From positions 1 through 64,000 of the forward strand of contig NZ_FMVT01000013.1 of the NCBI RefSeq assembly GCF_900102505.1: a stretch of DNA of 64,000 bases. Direction: 5' to 3'. The stretch comes from Paracoccus tibetensis (GTDB lineage: Bacteria; Pseudomonadota; Alphaproteobacteria; Rhodobacterales; Rhodobacteraceae). The stretch's first letter is position 1, and each line of letters opens with the position of its first letter. The translations under genes and the position numbers were made by a program. This document shows, one piece after another, positions 52,993 through 63,209 of this stretch. The notes under the pieces are model-generated. The model was not told where the DNA came from, made no database searches, and saw only the letters and a program-made list of their open reading frames with translations.

Positions 52993-54055
52993 GGTAGACG
53001 AAGGCCGGGGTCGGCTCGGCCGAGATGTCCTCGGTCCGCTCGCGTTCGAGTAGCTCGCCGATGCGCTTGCGATAGACCATGGGCCCGCGGTCGATGGCGA
53101 TGCGGATGGGGCGGCGGTGCTGGGGGCGCCGCTCTTCGGCATGGACCGCTTCCAGGATCGCGACATCCTCGGCGAAGGCTTTCTGCAGCAGCGCGTCGAT
53201 CCGGGCCGAGGCCTCGGCATCGTCGACCGCCGTGTTCCGCAGATGCATCCAGCGATCGACGGTCCGGTTTTCGTCCACCGGCGTCATGAAATGAAGCGCG
53301 AAGACCCGGTTGCCCCGGTCGCGCTCATCCTCGGCGATGCGGTCCTCGACCGCGGCCGAGCCGAAGTCGATCACCGCGAGCGACGGCAGATGCAGGTGGT
53401 AATAGTGCCAGCGGTCGACATTGCCCTCGAAGCCGCCGAAAGCCTTGAAGAAGCCCACCGGCTCGGCATCGCGGATCCAGCGCCAGGCGGTGATCGCGCG
53501 GCCCTCGGTCACGACATGGACCGGCACGTTCTCGGAGGCCGAGTTTCCAAGCGTCGTCGGATGCACGAAGCTGACATGCGCCGGATCGACGAGGTTTTCT
53601 GCGACGTTGAGATAGTTCGAGGCGATGTGCAGCGCCCCGCCCTGATGCGCATGCCATGCGGGATCGGACATCTGGGGCATGTAGAAGATGTCGGCCTCAT
53701 CGGCGCGGGCCTTGTCGCCCATCCAGATCCAGACAATGTCGTGGCGCTCGACGATGGGAAAGCTGGCGACGCAGGCCGAAGGCGGGATCTTGTCCTGACC
53801 GGGGATGCGCGTGCAACTGCCGTCGCTGTCGAAGGTCAGCCCGTGATAGCCGCACTGGACCCGGTCGCCGATGCGCTTGCCCATGGACAGGGGCAACTGG
53901 CGGTGCGGGCAGCGGTCATGCAGCGCGGCGACCGAGCCGTCGATGCGGCGATACAGCAGCACCGGCTCGCCCAGGATCTCGAAGCGCCTGAGCGTGTCGT
54001 CGACCTCTGAAGACCAGGCGGCGACATACCAGGCGTTGCGGACAAGAGTGGTCAT
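52985..54055 (-). CDS. Rieske non-haem iron oxygenase, alpha subunit (VanA-like)
   Basis: 356 residues from the ATG at 54055. The Rieske centre has CPHRQLPLSMG and CGYHG at about 47-70; the mononuclear iron site has NVAENLVDPAHVSFVH near residue 160. The size and VanA-like start (VRNAWYVAAWSSEV) suggest an O- or N-demethylase or ring hydroxylase of the phthalate type working as an alpha-only enzyme. Substrate unknown; the setting beside nicotinate genes makes an aromatic or N-heterocyclic acid plausible. A perfect 18-bp palindrome lies 36 bp upstream. Confidence 0.92.
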   Translation of the reverse strand: MTTLVRNAWYVAAWSSEVDDTLRRFEILGEPVLLYRRIDGSVAALHDRCPHRQLPLSMGKRIGDRVQCGYHGLTFDSDGSCTRIPGQDKIPPSACVASFPIVERHDIVWIWMGDKARADEADIFYMPQMSDPAWHAHQGGALHIASNYLNVAENLVDPAHVSFVHPTTLGNSASENVPVHVVTEGRAITAWRWIRDAEPVGFFKAFGGFEGNVDRWHYYHLHLPSLAVIDFGSAAVEDRIAEDERDRGNRVFALHFMTPVDENRTVDRWMHLRNTAVDDAEASARIDALLQKAFAEDVAILEAVHAEERRPQHRRPIRIAIDRGPMVYRKRIGELLERERTEDISAEPTPAFVYHD

Positions 54056-54090
54056 CTGGCGGCTCCCATTGCGGTTGGCTGTCCTCACGA

Positions 54091-54108
54091 TAGTGCGTAT
54101 ACGCACTA
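54091..54108. promoter_or_regulatory. perfect 18-bp palindrome (MarR operator) before the Rieske gene
   Basis: TAGTGCGTATACGCACTA, centred between the MarR stop and the Rieske start. Its core GCGTATACGC matches the core GCGTGCACGC of the palindrome at 56521-56538. Size and position fit a MarR dimer site repressing the oxygenase genes. Confidence 0.75.
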
Positions 54109-54186
54109 ATTTGAAATGGCCATCCGGGATTTCTGCGACCATTGTGCCAGCCCTGCGTCCCGTTGCCCGGAAATCAGCTGGTCTGC

Positions 54187-54663
54187 TCAATCGCTGTTCA
54201 GAAGCCGGTCCAGCAGGTCCATGAAGCGCCGCTGCTCGGCCGGGGACAGGGGCTTCAGCAGATCGCGACCGGCCTGCCGGCTGATCGCGAGATGCGCGGT
54301 GACAAGCGACCGACCTGCCGCGCTGAGCTCGATCACATGCATCCGGCGATCCTCGCTGGACTGGCTGCGGGTGATCAGCCCGGTTTGCAGCAGCTTGCGG
54401 ATAATGGCGCTGGTCGTGGAGGGGTCCATCGACACCTGTTCGCCCAAGGTGACCTGCGAAGCAGGGCCCGTCTGAAGCAGCGTCGCGAGGATCGCGAATT
54501 GCGGCGCCGTCAGGCTGGCCTCCGGCGAGGCGGCGTTGAATAGCTGCGCCGCGCGCTGATGCAGGCGGCGTGCCAGCTGGGCCGGATGCCGTGTGACGTC
54601 ATAGGCCCCCTCGTCCCACGGGGGCCTGTCCGCCCCCGCGTCGCGCCGGTTCTTTCCGCTCAT
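54187..54663 (-). CDS. MarR-family transcriptional regulator
   Basis: 158 residues with the winged HTH at about 50-115: LTAPQFAILATLLQTGPASQ, TLGEQVSMDPSTTSAIIRKL and the wing SRSQSSEDRRMHVIEL. It is encoded between the symporter and the Rieske genes on the same strand, and the palindrome at 54091 lies in front of the Rieske gene. It probably represses the oxygenase and symporter until their aromatic substrate or product binds. Confidence 0.92.
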   Translation of the reverse strand: MSGKNRRDAGADRPPWDEGAYDVTRHPAQLARRLHQRAAQLFNAASPEASLTAPQFAILATLLQTGPASQVTLGEQVSMDPSTTSAIIRKLLQTGLITRSQSSEDRRMHVIELSAAGRSLVTAHLAISRQAGRDLLKPLSPAEQRRFMDLLDRLLNSD

Positions 54664-54786
54664 GCCTGCAATCCCCGTTCAGAAGCTTTCGTTGCTATGG
54701 CACGGCGCGGCCGGGCCTTGCAAAGCGTGCGATGCGAAGGGCCCGCATCTTTCGATGCGGGCCCGCCTTGTCCGGGAAGCGAAATG

Positions 54787-56265
54787 TCAGGCCGTCTTCG
54801 CGGCGCCCATGGGCTGCGGGCGGGGGTCGATGAAGCCGTCCAGCACCTCGTCCGGCGAAGGGCGGCTGACCAGGCTGACGCCGATGAAGATCAGCGCCGC
54901 GACCGGGAAGCCGAGAACGCCCGCATTCAGTCCCATCAGTGAGTTGCCGGTCAGATACATCCCGAACACGAAGACCACCCCGCCGATGATCGAAGCGATC
55001 GCCCCCGTCGCCGTGGCCCGCGACCAGAAGAACGTGCCAATGGTCGCTGGAACGATTACCACCAGTCCGACCGAGGTCGCCACCGAGAGGATCGCGATCA
55101 TGCTGAACTCCATCGCAGCAAAGCCCATCGCCAGCAGCGAGATGACCGGGATCACGAACTTGCCGATCTTCAGCTGCCGTGCGTCATCGCGGTCCCCGGT
55201 CAGGTTGGCGTAGACATCGCGCGAGAAGATCGAGGACAGCGTCAGCAGGATCGAATCGATGGTCGACACGGCGGCCGCCATGATCCCGATCATCACGATC
55301 ACGCCCAGCACCGGCGGCACGAAGTCCGACGACAGCAGCATTGAAGTCGCCAGATCAGGGCGCTCCAGATCCGGGAAGGCGAGGAAGGCCGAGAAGCCCC
55401 AGATGACCGAGACCAGCGTGTAGACCAGCCCGAAGCACAGGAAGATGATCAGCATCCGGCGCAGCGCGCCGAGCGATGCCGGCATGAACAGGCGCTGGCT
55501 AACCTGCGGGTTGGAGATGGCGAAGAAGAACCATGGCAGGGTCATGCCGAGGAAGGTCGCGAAGCTGAACAGGCCGGGTCCCGGCACCTGAAGCATGGCG
55601 GGGGATGCCTCGGCGATGCGCTCGAACATGGTGAAGAAGCCGCCAAGCTCGGCCACGACCAGCACGCAGACGGCGCTGGACGCGACGATCATCACGCCGG
55701 CCTGCAGGCTGTCGGTCCACATCACCGAGCGGATGCCCGCGATATACGAGAACAGGATCGCCAGCACCGTGGCGATCAGGATGCCCGTGCCGAAGCTGAT
55801 CTGGCCCTGCGTCATACCCGATAGCAGGTAGCCCACGCCGGACAGCTGCACCGCCGAATAGGGGATCAGGAAGACGAGGCTGGTCAACCCGGCCAGGATC
55901 GCCACCCATTTGCTGCCATAGCGCGTGCCCAGCATCTCGTAGGGGGTGACGAAGCCGTGGCGCTTGCCTGCGCGCCAGAAGCGCGGCCCGAAGATCGCGA
56001 CCAGCGTGACCCCGGCAAAATAGACGATCTCGAAGCCGAGCGCGCCGACGCCGCCGCGATAGGTCAGCCCGGCGAGGCCTACCATCATAAAGGCCGAATA
56101 GGTCGTCGCGGAATAGCTCAGCGCCGACACGACGCCGCCCATACCCCGGTCGCCGAGGAAGTAGCCGGACATGGACGTCGTCGGGCCAGAGCGCGAGAGC
56201 CATGCAACGACAAGCGACAGCACCACGTAGATGGCTATGCCCCAGATGACGAGCGAGAGGGTCAT
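54787..56265 (-). CDS. sodium:solute symporter (SSS family)
   Basis: 492 residues, about 13 membrane helices. SSS signatures: LSALSYSATTYSAFMMVGLA near residue 48, the GIRSVMWTDSLQAGVMIVAS block near 170, and PQVSQRLFMPASLGALRRML near 255. It imports an organic solute with sodium. It is coupled by ATGA to the small membrane protein before it, a common pairing in this family. The upstream palindrome at 56521 suggests joint control with the Rieske oxygenase, so the symporter may bring in that enzyme's substrate. Confidence 0.93.
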   Translation of the reverse strand: MTLSLVIWGIAIYVVLSLVVAWLSRSGPTTSMSGYFLGDRGMGGVVSALSYSATTYSAFMMVGLAGLTYRGGVGALGFEIVYFAGVTLVAIFGPRFWRAGKRHGFVTPYEMLGTRYGSKWVAILAGLTSLVFLIPYSAVQLSGVGYLLSGMTQGQISFGTGILIATVLAILFSYIAGIRSVMWTDSLQAGVMIVASSAVCVLVVAELGGFFTMFERIAEASPAMLQVPGPGLFSFATFLGMTLPWFFFAISNPQVSQRLFMPASLGALRRMLIIFLCFGLVYTLVSVIWGFSAFLAFPDLERPDLATSMLLSSDFVPPVLGVIVMIGIMAAAVSTIDSILLTLSSIFSRDVYANLTGDRDDARQLKIGKFVIPVISLLAMGFAAMEFSMIAILSVATSVGLVVIVPATIGTFFWSRATATGAIASIIGGVVFVFGMYLTGNSLMGLNAGVLGFPVAALIFIGVSLVSRPSPDEVLDGFIDPRPQPMGAAKTA

Positions 56266-56447
56266 TCCGCGTTCTCCGTGAAGCCGGCCGTGGCGGTGAT
56301 GTTCAGGATGATGATCGCCACACCGGCCAGGGTCCAGAAGAGGAAGCTGCCATACCAGGCGGCGATGTGACCGATGAGGGCGTAAGGGACAAGATAGCAG
56401 GCCAGGATAACCAGGCTGACCAGCTTCAGCGACAGGCTGCGGGACAT
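56262..56447 (-). CDS. small two-helix membrane protein preceding the symporter
   Basis: 61 residues from the ATG at 56447 (GGGGAGTT upstream). Two membrane segments (about 9-29 and 33-53) with the turn GHIAAWYGSFLFW. Small proteins of this form, often annotated DUF3311, precede SSS symporters and may be accessory subunits. The stop overlaps the symporter start by 4 bp. Confidence 0.75.
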   Translation of the reverse strand: MSRSLSLKLVSLVILACYLVPYALIGHIAAWYGSFLFWTLAGVAIIILNITATAGFTENAE

Positions 56448-56520
56448 TCGTTCAACTCCCCGTTGGTGATGGGCGGTCTTCAGCCCGGCGGGCCCGACCT
56501 CCTCGTTCACATGATTGGAC

Positions 56521-56538
56521 CTGCGCGTGCACGCGCAG
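56521..56538. promoter_or_regulatory. perfect 18-bp palindrome before the symporter operon
   Basis: CTGCGCGTGCACGCGCAG, 74 bp upstream of the small membrane protein gene and 21 bp after the nicC stop. Core GCGTGCACGC matches the palindrome at 54091. It could be a MarR operator; a role as loopless terminator of nicC is less likely. Confidence 0.6.
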
Positions 56539-56558
56539 ATCGGTCGCGCGTCCCGGCC

Positions 56559-57728
<1,170 letters not shown>

Positions 57729-57732
57729 CTAG

Positions 57733-57748
57733 TTCGTTTGTAGGCGAA
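57733..57748. promoter_or_regulatory. weak nic-type motif at the nicC promoter
   Basis: TTCGTTTGTAGGCGAA, 14 bp before the nicC start, is an imperfect palindrome whose left half resembles the TTCGTATG half-site before tctC. It is the least convincing of the four related sites. Confidence 0.35.
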
Positions 57749-57820
57749 TGAGTCTAAGGCGCAACTTATTCTCGCGTCGCAGACGAAAATTGTCGGGCCT
57801 CTGCCTAAATATCAGTCGCA

Positions 57821-60800
57821 TCAGCGCCAGGCTTCGAGGTCCGGCGCAAAACGGGCACGCAGATAATTCGCCAGTTCGGCGATCCGCGCCTGGTCCAGTT
57901 CGGCGCCAAAGGCCGGCATGTCGCGCAGAGGCAGAGACAAGGGCGCCTCGATCCCGTCCCGAATAACGCCGATCACCGCGTCTGGCTGCGGCGCGCGGAT
58001 CGCCGAAGACATCGTCAGCGGCACTTGCGCTGCTGTCTCGGCACCCGACAGGCCGGGCAGGTGGCAGCTGGCGCAGGCGGCTTCGAACAGGCGCGAGGTC
58101 GGGCCGGGCGGCACTTCCGCCTCGATTCGGGGCAGCGGCGGGGCGTCGGTCACCTGACTGGCGAGGTAAGTCGCCATCGCCTGAATATCGGCATCCGGCA
58201 CCGCGCCGAGGCTGGCGACGATCTCGGCCATTTTGCCCGAGGCGCTGGCGATGCCCGGTGCATGACCGTCCCGCAGATAAGCGGCAAAGGCGGGCTGATC
58301 CCAGCCCCGCGCCCCTGCCTCGGGCCCCGCCAGGGGCGGCGCCCAGTCCGTGCCGACCATCGCACCGGCAAAGGCGCGGGAGGCATCCTCGGCGCCAAGG
58401 GCGTTTCGCGGCGTGTGGCAGGCGCTGCAATGGCCGGCCGCCTTGACCAGGTAGCGGCCGCGATTCCACGCCTCGCTCTGCGCCGGATCGGGGGTCAGCG
58501 GCGCCGGGTCATGGAACATGGCGTTCCAGACGGCGTTCACGGGTCGCAGGTTGACCGGCGTCAGCATCGCAGCGCGGGGCGTTTCCGCCCGCACCGGCGG
58601 CAGCGTCTGGAGATAGGCATAGAGTGCCTGCATGTCGCCATCGTCGATCCGCGCGAAGTTCGTGTAGGGAAATGCGGGATAGAGGTTCTTGCCGTCGCGG
58701 CTGATCCCGTGGCGCATCGCCCGCTCGAAGGCAGCATAGGACCACTGGCCAAGCCCGGTCTGCGGGTCAGGCGTCAGGTTCGTGCTGTAGACGGTGCCGA
58801 AGGGCGTTTCCATAGGCCGGCCGCCGGCAGAGGGCGCACCGCTTTGGGCCGTATGGCAGCCGGCACAGTTTGCTGCGCCGAAGACTTCGGCACCCCGGGC
58901 CAGCGTCTCAGAAGTGAACTGCGACGGCGATGGCGCTCGACTGAGCGGGATCGCCGAATGCAGCGGCAGCGCCAGCGCGCCGGCGGTCAGCGCCCCGCCA
59001 AGTGCCGCGATGCCGCGCCAGCGCCGCTTGCGCACCGGGCGCGGCGGGGCTGGTAGCGCCGCCGCGACGTTCGCGGCCAGCGCGGCGCGCAGCTTTTCGG
59101 GGGTGAAGGGCGCCTCGCGCAGGCGGATGCCGGTGGCGTCGAAGATCGCGTTCGCGATGGCGGCGGCGGCCGGCACGGCGGCGCTTTCGCCGACGCCGAG
59201 CGCCGGATCGCCCGGCCGCTCGACCAGCATCGTCCGGATCTCGGGAACCTGCGCAAAGCTCTGGATCGGATAGCTGGCCCAGCTTTTCGCGACCGGCGCG
59301 ATGGCGTCGAAGGTGACCTCTTCGGTCAGGGTGCGGCTGGCGGTCTGGATGACGTTGCCATGGATCTGCGCGCGCACGCCGTCCGGATTGATGACGAGGC
59401 CCTGATCCTGCCCCACAAAGACACGGGTCAGCGTGACCTCGCCCGTTTCGGTGTCGACGGCCACGTCGCAGACCCAGGCCGCCGAGGCCGCCGCGGTTCC
59501 CGGAAAGGCGCCATGGACATAGGTGGCATAGGCAAAGCCCTGACCATAGGCCATCCGGCCCTGCCGCCTGAGGCGCGGACCGCGGCCAGACTGCCAGCCG
59601 GCCTCGTCCGCGGTGCGGCGGACGAGATCGGCCTGCCGGGGATCGTCCAGATGACGCAGGCGGAACGCGACCGGATCCTCGCCCGCCTCATGCGCCAGCT
59701 CGTCGATGAAGCTCTCATGGGCGAAGGTGTTGGGCAGGGCCGAGACGCCGCGCATCCAGGCCGCCCGCACGATGGGCGCCAGATCGTGGCAGGTGATGCG
59801 CTTGTGCGGCACGCGGTAGGGCGGCACGATGGTCCGATCGCCCATCATCGCATGATGCGGCTCGGGCGAGATGCGGCCGGTCAGCAGCAGCGCCAGGTTC
59901 GGCCCCCGGTTCGAGGGATACCAGCTGTCGAAGCCATAGGCATGAAGATCGCCCGAGAGGCCGATGCCGCCTTGCACCTCCATCAACTGGGCAGCGCCCT
60001 TCGGCTCCCACAGATGTTCCTGGGCGCGGGTCAGTTGCACCCGGACCGGACGGCGGACGGCGCGCGACAGCAGCAGGGCATCGCCACAGACATCATCAGC
60101 GCAGTTGCGGCCATAGCACCCCGCGGCCTGCAGGCGCCGCACCTCGAGCTGTTCGGGGGCAAGACCGACCAGCAGCGCCAGATCGCCCTGAAGCATGTGC
60201 GGGTTCTGTGTTCCCGACCAAACCACCGGCGCGCCGTCCTGCCAGTCCGCCACGCCGCAGGAAGGCCCGATCGAGCCATGCTCGTGGAAGGGCCACAGAT
60301 AGGTGCGCGCCAGCGTGCTGTGGCATTCAGCAAGGCCACGGGGAAAGTCCCCGGTGCTGTCCAGTAGGCGCGGAGTGGACGGCTGGTCCTTGATCGTCTG
60401 CGCCAGCGGCTCCATCGGCGGCAGTGGCGGCGGCATGCGCCAATCGACACGCAGCGCCTCGGCGATCGCCTGCGCCTGCTGCGGGGTCTCGGCGACGACG
60501 CCGACGAAATCGCCCTCGACCACGATGTCGACCAGGCCGGGCATCCCCTGGACCGAGGCTCGGTCGACCCCGATCAGGCTGCGCCCGACGAAATCGCCGC
60601 TGTCGCGCCCGGCATAAGGCGGGCGCAGGACGTGGCCGTGCAGCATCCCGTCAAGGCGCAGGTCATGGATATAGGTGAAGGCGCCGGTCAGCTTGGCAGG
60701 GAGGTCCACGCGCCCCATCGGCCGCCCGACGATGCGATAGTCGGCCGGGTCCTTCACCGGCACCTCGAGGTCCAGCCGCATCGTCAGCTGCGTGCCGGCA

Positions 60801-61213
60801 ATCAGGGGACCATAGTGGATCGAGGCGTCGCGCCAGTGCACCGCACCGCCCTCGGTGGTGATCTCCGCGGCCGGCGCGTTGAACTGCCGGGCGGCAAGGC
60901 CCGCAAGCGCTTGCCGGGCCTGCGCGGCCGCTAAGCGCAAAGGATGTGCGGCGACCTGGATCGTCTCGGAGGCGATGGTCGGGCCCTGGTTGGGTGTGCT
61001 AGCGGTATCGCCAAGGACGATCCGCACATCGCTCAGCGGCAGGTCCAGCTCTTCCGCGACGATCTGGGCCAGCGCAGTTTCGATCCCGGTGCCCAGATCG
61101 ACATGGCCGTTCCGGGCGGTGACGCGGCCCGTCTCGTCAATCTGAAGAAAGCTGATGCGCCCCTCGGGACGATCGTCGAAGATTGACAGCAGGCCGGGCA
61201 GCGGCTCAGACAT
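57821..61213 (-). CDS. nicB: nicotinate dehydrogenase large subunit with cytochrome c domains (NicB-like)
   Basis: 1130 residues from the ATG at 61213, overlapping the nicA stop by 8 bp. Residues 1-725 are a xanthine-dehydrogenase-type molybdenum cofactor domain (GHVDLGTGIETALAQIVAEE near 36, AAWMRGVSALPNTFAHESFI, ALGVGESAAVPAAAAIANAI). A hydrophobic helix at about 740-765 (GIAALGGALTAGALALPL) may anchor it in the membrane. Three haem-binding motifs follow: CAGCH, CSACH and CASCH. This is the layout of Pseudomonas NicB, which hydroxylates nicotinate to 6-hydroxynicotinate and passes electrons to the respiratory chain. Confidence 0.9.
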   Translation of the reverse strand: MSEPLPGLLSIFDDRPEGRISFLQIDETGRVTARNGHVDLGTGIETALAQIVAEELDLPLSDVRIVLGDTASTPNQGPTIASETIQVAAHPLRLAAAQARQALAGLAARQFNAPAAEITTEGGAVHWRDASIHYGPLIAGTQLTMRLDLEVPVKDPADYRIVGRPMGRVDLPAKLTGAFTYIHDLRLDGMLHGHVLRPPYAGRDSGDFVGRSLIGVDRASVQGMPGLVDIVVEGDFVGVVAETPQQAQAIAEALRVDWRMPPPLPPMEPLAQTIKDQPSTPRLLDSTGDFPRGLAECHSTLARTYLWPFHEHGSIGPSCGVADWQDGAPVVWSGTQNPHMLQGDLALLVGLAPEQLEVRRLQAAGCYGRNCADDVCGDALLLSRAVRRPVRVQLTRAQEHLWEPKGAAQLMEVQGGIGLSGDLHAYGFDSWYPSNRGPNLALLLTGRISPEPHHAMMGDRTIVPPYRVPHKRITCHDLAPIVRAAWMRGVSALPNTFAHESFIDELAHEAGEDPVAFRLRHLDDPRQADLVRRTADEAGWQSGRGPRLRRQGRMAYGQGFAYATYVHGAFPGTAAASAAWVCDVAVDTETGEVTLTRVFVGQDQGLVINPDGVRAQIHGNVIQTASRTLTEEVTFDAIAPVAKSWASYPIQSFAQVPEIRTMLVERPGDPALGVGESAAVPAAAAIANAIFDATGIRLREAPFTPEKLRAALAANVAAALPAPPRPVRKRRWRGIAALGGALTAGALALPLHSAIPLSRAPSPSQFTSETLARGAEVFGAANCAGCHTAQSGAPSAGGRPMETPFGTVYSTNLTPDPQTGLGQWSYAAFERAMRHGISRDGKNLYPAFPYTNFARIDDGDMQALYAYLQTLPPVRAETPRAAMLTPVNLRPVNAVWNAMFHDPAPLTPDPAQSEAWNRGRYLVKAAGHCSACHTPRNALGAEDASRAFAGAMVGTDWAPPLAGPEAGARGWDQPAFAAYLRDGHAPGIASASGKMAEIVASLGAVPDADIQAMATYLASQVTDAPPLPRIEAEVPPGPTSRLFEAACASCHLPGLSGAETAAQVPLTMSSAIRAPQPDAVIGVIRDGIEAPLSLPLRDMPAFGAELDQARIAELANYLRARFAPDLEAWR

Positions 61214-61691
61214 CGGCCGCCTCGGCCATGCGGCGGGCGGCGTGGCGGACCGAGGCGACAATCTCGAGATGGGTGCCGCAGCGGCACAGGTTGTCGCGTA
61301 GCGCCTGCCGGATCTCGGCTTCGGTCGGGTCGGGATTGCGGGCCAGCAGCGCCACCGCGGTCATCACCATGCCGTTCAGGCAATAGCCGCACTGCGCGCC
61401 CTGCCCGTCGATGAAGCCCTGCTGCACCGGATGCAGCGTGCCCGAGTCCGGAGCGGCCAGCCCCTCCAGCGTCGTGACGGCCCGCCCCTGCACCCGCGCC
61501 GCGCGCATGACGCAAGATCTGGCCGGAGCGCCGTCAACCAGCACCGTGCAGGCTCCGCACTGGCCAAGGCCGCAGCCGTATTTCGCCCCGTTCAGCTCCA
61601 GACGATCGCGCAGCACGTCCAGAAGCGTCAGCCGCGCCGCCCCTGTCACCGCGACAGCCTTTCCGTTCAGCGTAAAGTCCAGCCGCTCCAT
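61206..61691 (-). CDS. nicA: nicotinate dehydrogenase iron-sulfur subunit (NicA-like)
   Basis: 161 residues from the ATG at 61691. Two 2Fe-2S clusters are supported: CGLGQCGACTVLVDG with its fourth Cys in RSC, and CGYCLNG with CRCG near residue 138. It is the electron-transfer subunit for the NicB molybdenum centre. The overlap with nicB shows translational coupling. The promoter region between nicA and the divergent marR holds ATCGAATGCACACA at 61737-61750. Confidence 0.92.
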   Translation of the reverse strand: MERLDFTLNGKAVAVTGAARLTLLDVLRDRLELNGAKYGCGLGQCGACTVLVDGAPARSCVMRAARVQGRAVTTLEGLAAPDSGTLHPVQQGFIDGQGAQCGYCLNGMVMTAVALLARNPDPTEAEIRQALRDNLCRCGTHLEIVASVRHAARRMAEAADV

Positions 61692-61736
61692 CCTCGCCCC
61701 GCGATCCAGTGCCTCATGCCTCAGCCTGCCTGATGA

Positions 61737-61750
61737 ATCGAATGCACACA
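61737..61750. promoter_or_regulatory. nic-type motif in the nicA/nicR intergenic region
   Basis: ATCGAATGCACACA, followed by AACATT; AATG (61741-61744) and CATT (61753-61756) form an inverted pair. It is 46 bp before nicA and 159 bp before the MarR gene, and aligns with the site upstream of the second tctC at 11 of 14 bases. Confidence 0.5.
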
Positions 61751-61908
61751 AACATTTTTCCCAACTGCCGGCGCGGCGTCCTTCTGCTGCTCGTTTTCCG
61801 GGCAGACCCACCTTGACGGGCTTGGCCGGCGACGGGCCATGGCGAACAGCGCCCTGCCGCGTTAAGGACATCTTGCCCCGCAAGGGGGCGGCGGCAAGGG
61901 AACGGCAT

Positions 61909-62340
61909 ATGACGCGGCAGGAGCTTTCGGAATACCGTCTGGACGATCAGATCGGCTTTCTGCTGCGCAAGGCGCATCAGGCCCATATCGCTATCTGCAC
62001 TGAAAAGCTGGGAAATCTGCTGACTCCGGTCCAGTTCTCGACCCTGCACCGCCTGGCGACCGAGCCGGGGCCAGTGTCCCAGAACGCCCTTGGCCGCATG
62101 GTCGCAATGGATGCCGCCACGACCAAGGGCGTTGTTTCGCGCCTCAAGGAGCGGGGGCTTGTCGTCAGCCGTCCCGACGGCACGGACAAGCGGCGGCACA
62201 TGCTGTCCACCACCGAGGCCGGGCGCGCGCTTCTCGCCGAGGCCGTGCCTCTGATGCAGGAGATCACCCGGCAGACGCTGGCGCCGCTTCAGCCGTATGA
62301 GCAGGACATGCTGCTGGCCCTCCTGCGCAAGATCAGCTGA
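61909..62340 (+). CDS. nicR: MarR-family regulator of the nic genes (NicR-like)
   Basis: 143 residues from the ATG at 61909. The fold is MarR: LDDQIGFLLRKAHQAHIAIC, LTPVQFSTLHRLATEPGPVS, then NALGRMVAMDAATTKGVVSR and the wing DGTDKRRHMLS. It lies between divergent nicBA and nicED, the position of NicR in nicotinate clusters, where it represses the pathway until 6-hydroxynicotinate is present. Motifs before nicA, nicE, nicC and the second tctC are candidate targets. The gene name rests on context. Confidence 0.82.
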   Translation: MTRQELSEYRLDDQIGFLLRKAHQAHIAICTEKLGNLLTPVQFSTLHRLATEPGPVSQNALGRMVAMDAATTKGVVSRLKERGLVVSRPDGTDKRRHMLSTTEAGRALLAEAVPLMQEITRQTLAPLQPYEQDMLLALLRKIS

Positions 62341-62382
62341 GCCGCCACTGCACAGATCGCGGGCGATGCGCAAAAGTTTGGG

Positions 62383-62398
62383 TGCACGCATACGATTC
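62383..62398. promoter_or_regulatory. nic-type motif upstream of nicE
   Basis: On the minus strand ATCGTATGCGTGCA, 62 bp before the nicE start and 43 bp after the nicR stop. It shares the TCGTATGC core with the site before the second tctC. Confidence 0.5.
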
Positions 62399-62459
62399 TT
62401 CTTGAACCTCTGGCGTACTGCGCCCTAGCCTTTGGAGACTCATCCAGAAGGCAGGACCC

Positions 62460-63209
62460 ATGAGACCCATCCGCATCGGCCAGATCGTCCCCAGCTCCAA
62501 CGTGACGATGGAGACGGAAATCCCCGCGCTCTTGCGTGCCCGCGAGATGGTGGCGCCCGAGCGGTTCACCTTCCACTCTTCGCGCATGCGCATGAAGCAT
62601 GTCACCCGCGAAGAACTGGCCGCGATGGATGCCGACAGCGACCGCTGCGCGCTTGAGCTGTCGGATGCCCGGGTCGATGTCATGGGCTATGCCTGTCTTG
62701 TGGCGATCATGTCGATGGGCCATGGGTATCACTGCGCGTCGGCCGAGCGGCTGCACGGCGTCACCGCCCAGAACGACGCCGCAGCGCCGGTCATCACCTC
62801 GGCCGGTGCGCTGGTCGACGGCATCCGTGCCATCGGCGCCCGGCGGGTGGCGGTCGTCACGCCCTACATGAAGCCGCTGACCGAGATGGTCGTGGACTAC
62901 ATCCGCCACGAGGGGATCGAGGTCGGCGATTACCGCGCGCTGGAGATCTCGGACAATCTGGCGGTCGCGGCGCATGATCCGATGGACCTGCCGGGCATCG
63001 TGGCGGGCATGGATGTCTCGGACGTGGACGCCATCGTGCTGTCGGCCTGCGTTCAGATGCCCTCGCTGGCGGCAATCTCGACTGTCGAGGCGCAGACGCG
63101 CAAGCCGGTGATCACCGCCGCCGCCGCGACGGTCTGGGCGATGCTGCGCGCGCTGGACCTGCCGACCCGCGTGCCGGGCGGCGGGACGCTGCTGTCGGGG
63201 GCCTACTGA
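62460..63209 (+). CDS. nicE: maleate cis-trans isomerase (NicE-like)
   Basis: 249 residues of the Asp/Glu racemase superfamily. The two catalytic cysteines are C79 in MGYACLV and C197 in LSACVQM; IGQIVPSSNVTMETEIPALL opens the protein as in maleate isomerases. It converts maleate to fumarate, the last step of nicotinate degradation, feeding the TCA cycle. It overlaps nicD by one base. Confidence 0.9.
   Translation: MRPIRIGQIVPSSNVTMETEIPALLRAREMVAPERFTFHSSRMRMKHVTREELAAMDADSDRCALELSDARVDVMGYACLVAIMSMGHGYHCASAERLHGVTAQNDAAAPVITSAGALVDGIRAIGARRVAVVTPYMKPLTEMVVDYIRHEGIEVGDYRALEISDNLAVAAHDPMDLPGIVAGMDVSDVDAIVLSACVQMPSLAAISTVEAQTRKPVITAAAATVWAMLRALDLPTRVPGGGTLLSGAY

Noticed and set aside
57821..61213. 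isoquinoline or xanthine dehydrogenase identity for the molybdenum enzyme
   Set aside because: The three C-terminal haem c motifs, the separate 2Fe-2S subunit and neighbours nicC, nicE and nicD favour nicotinate dehydrogenase.
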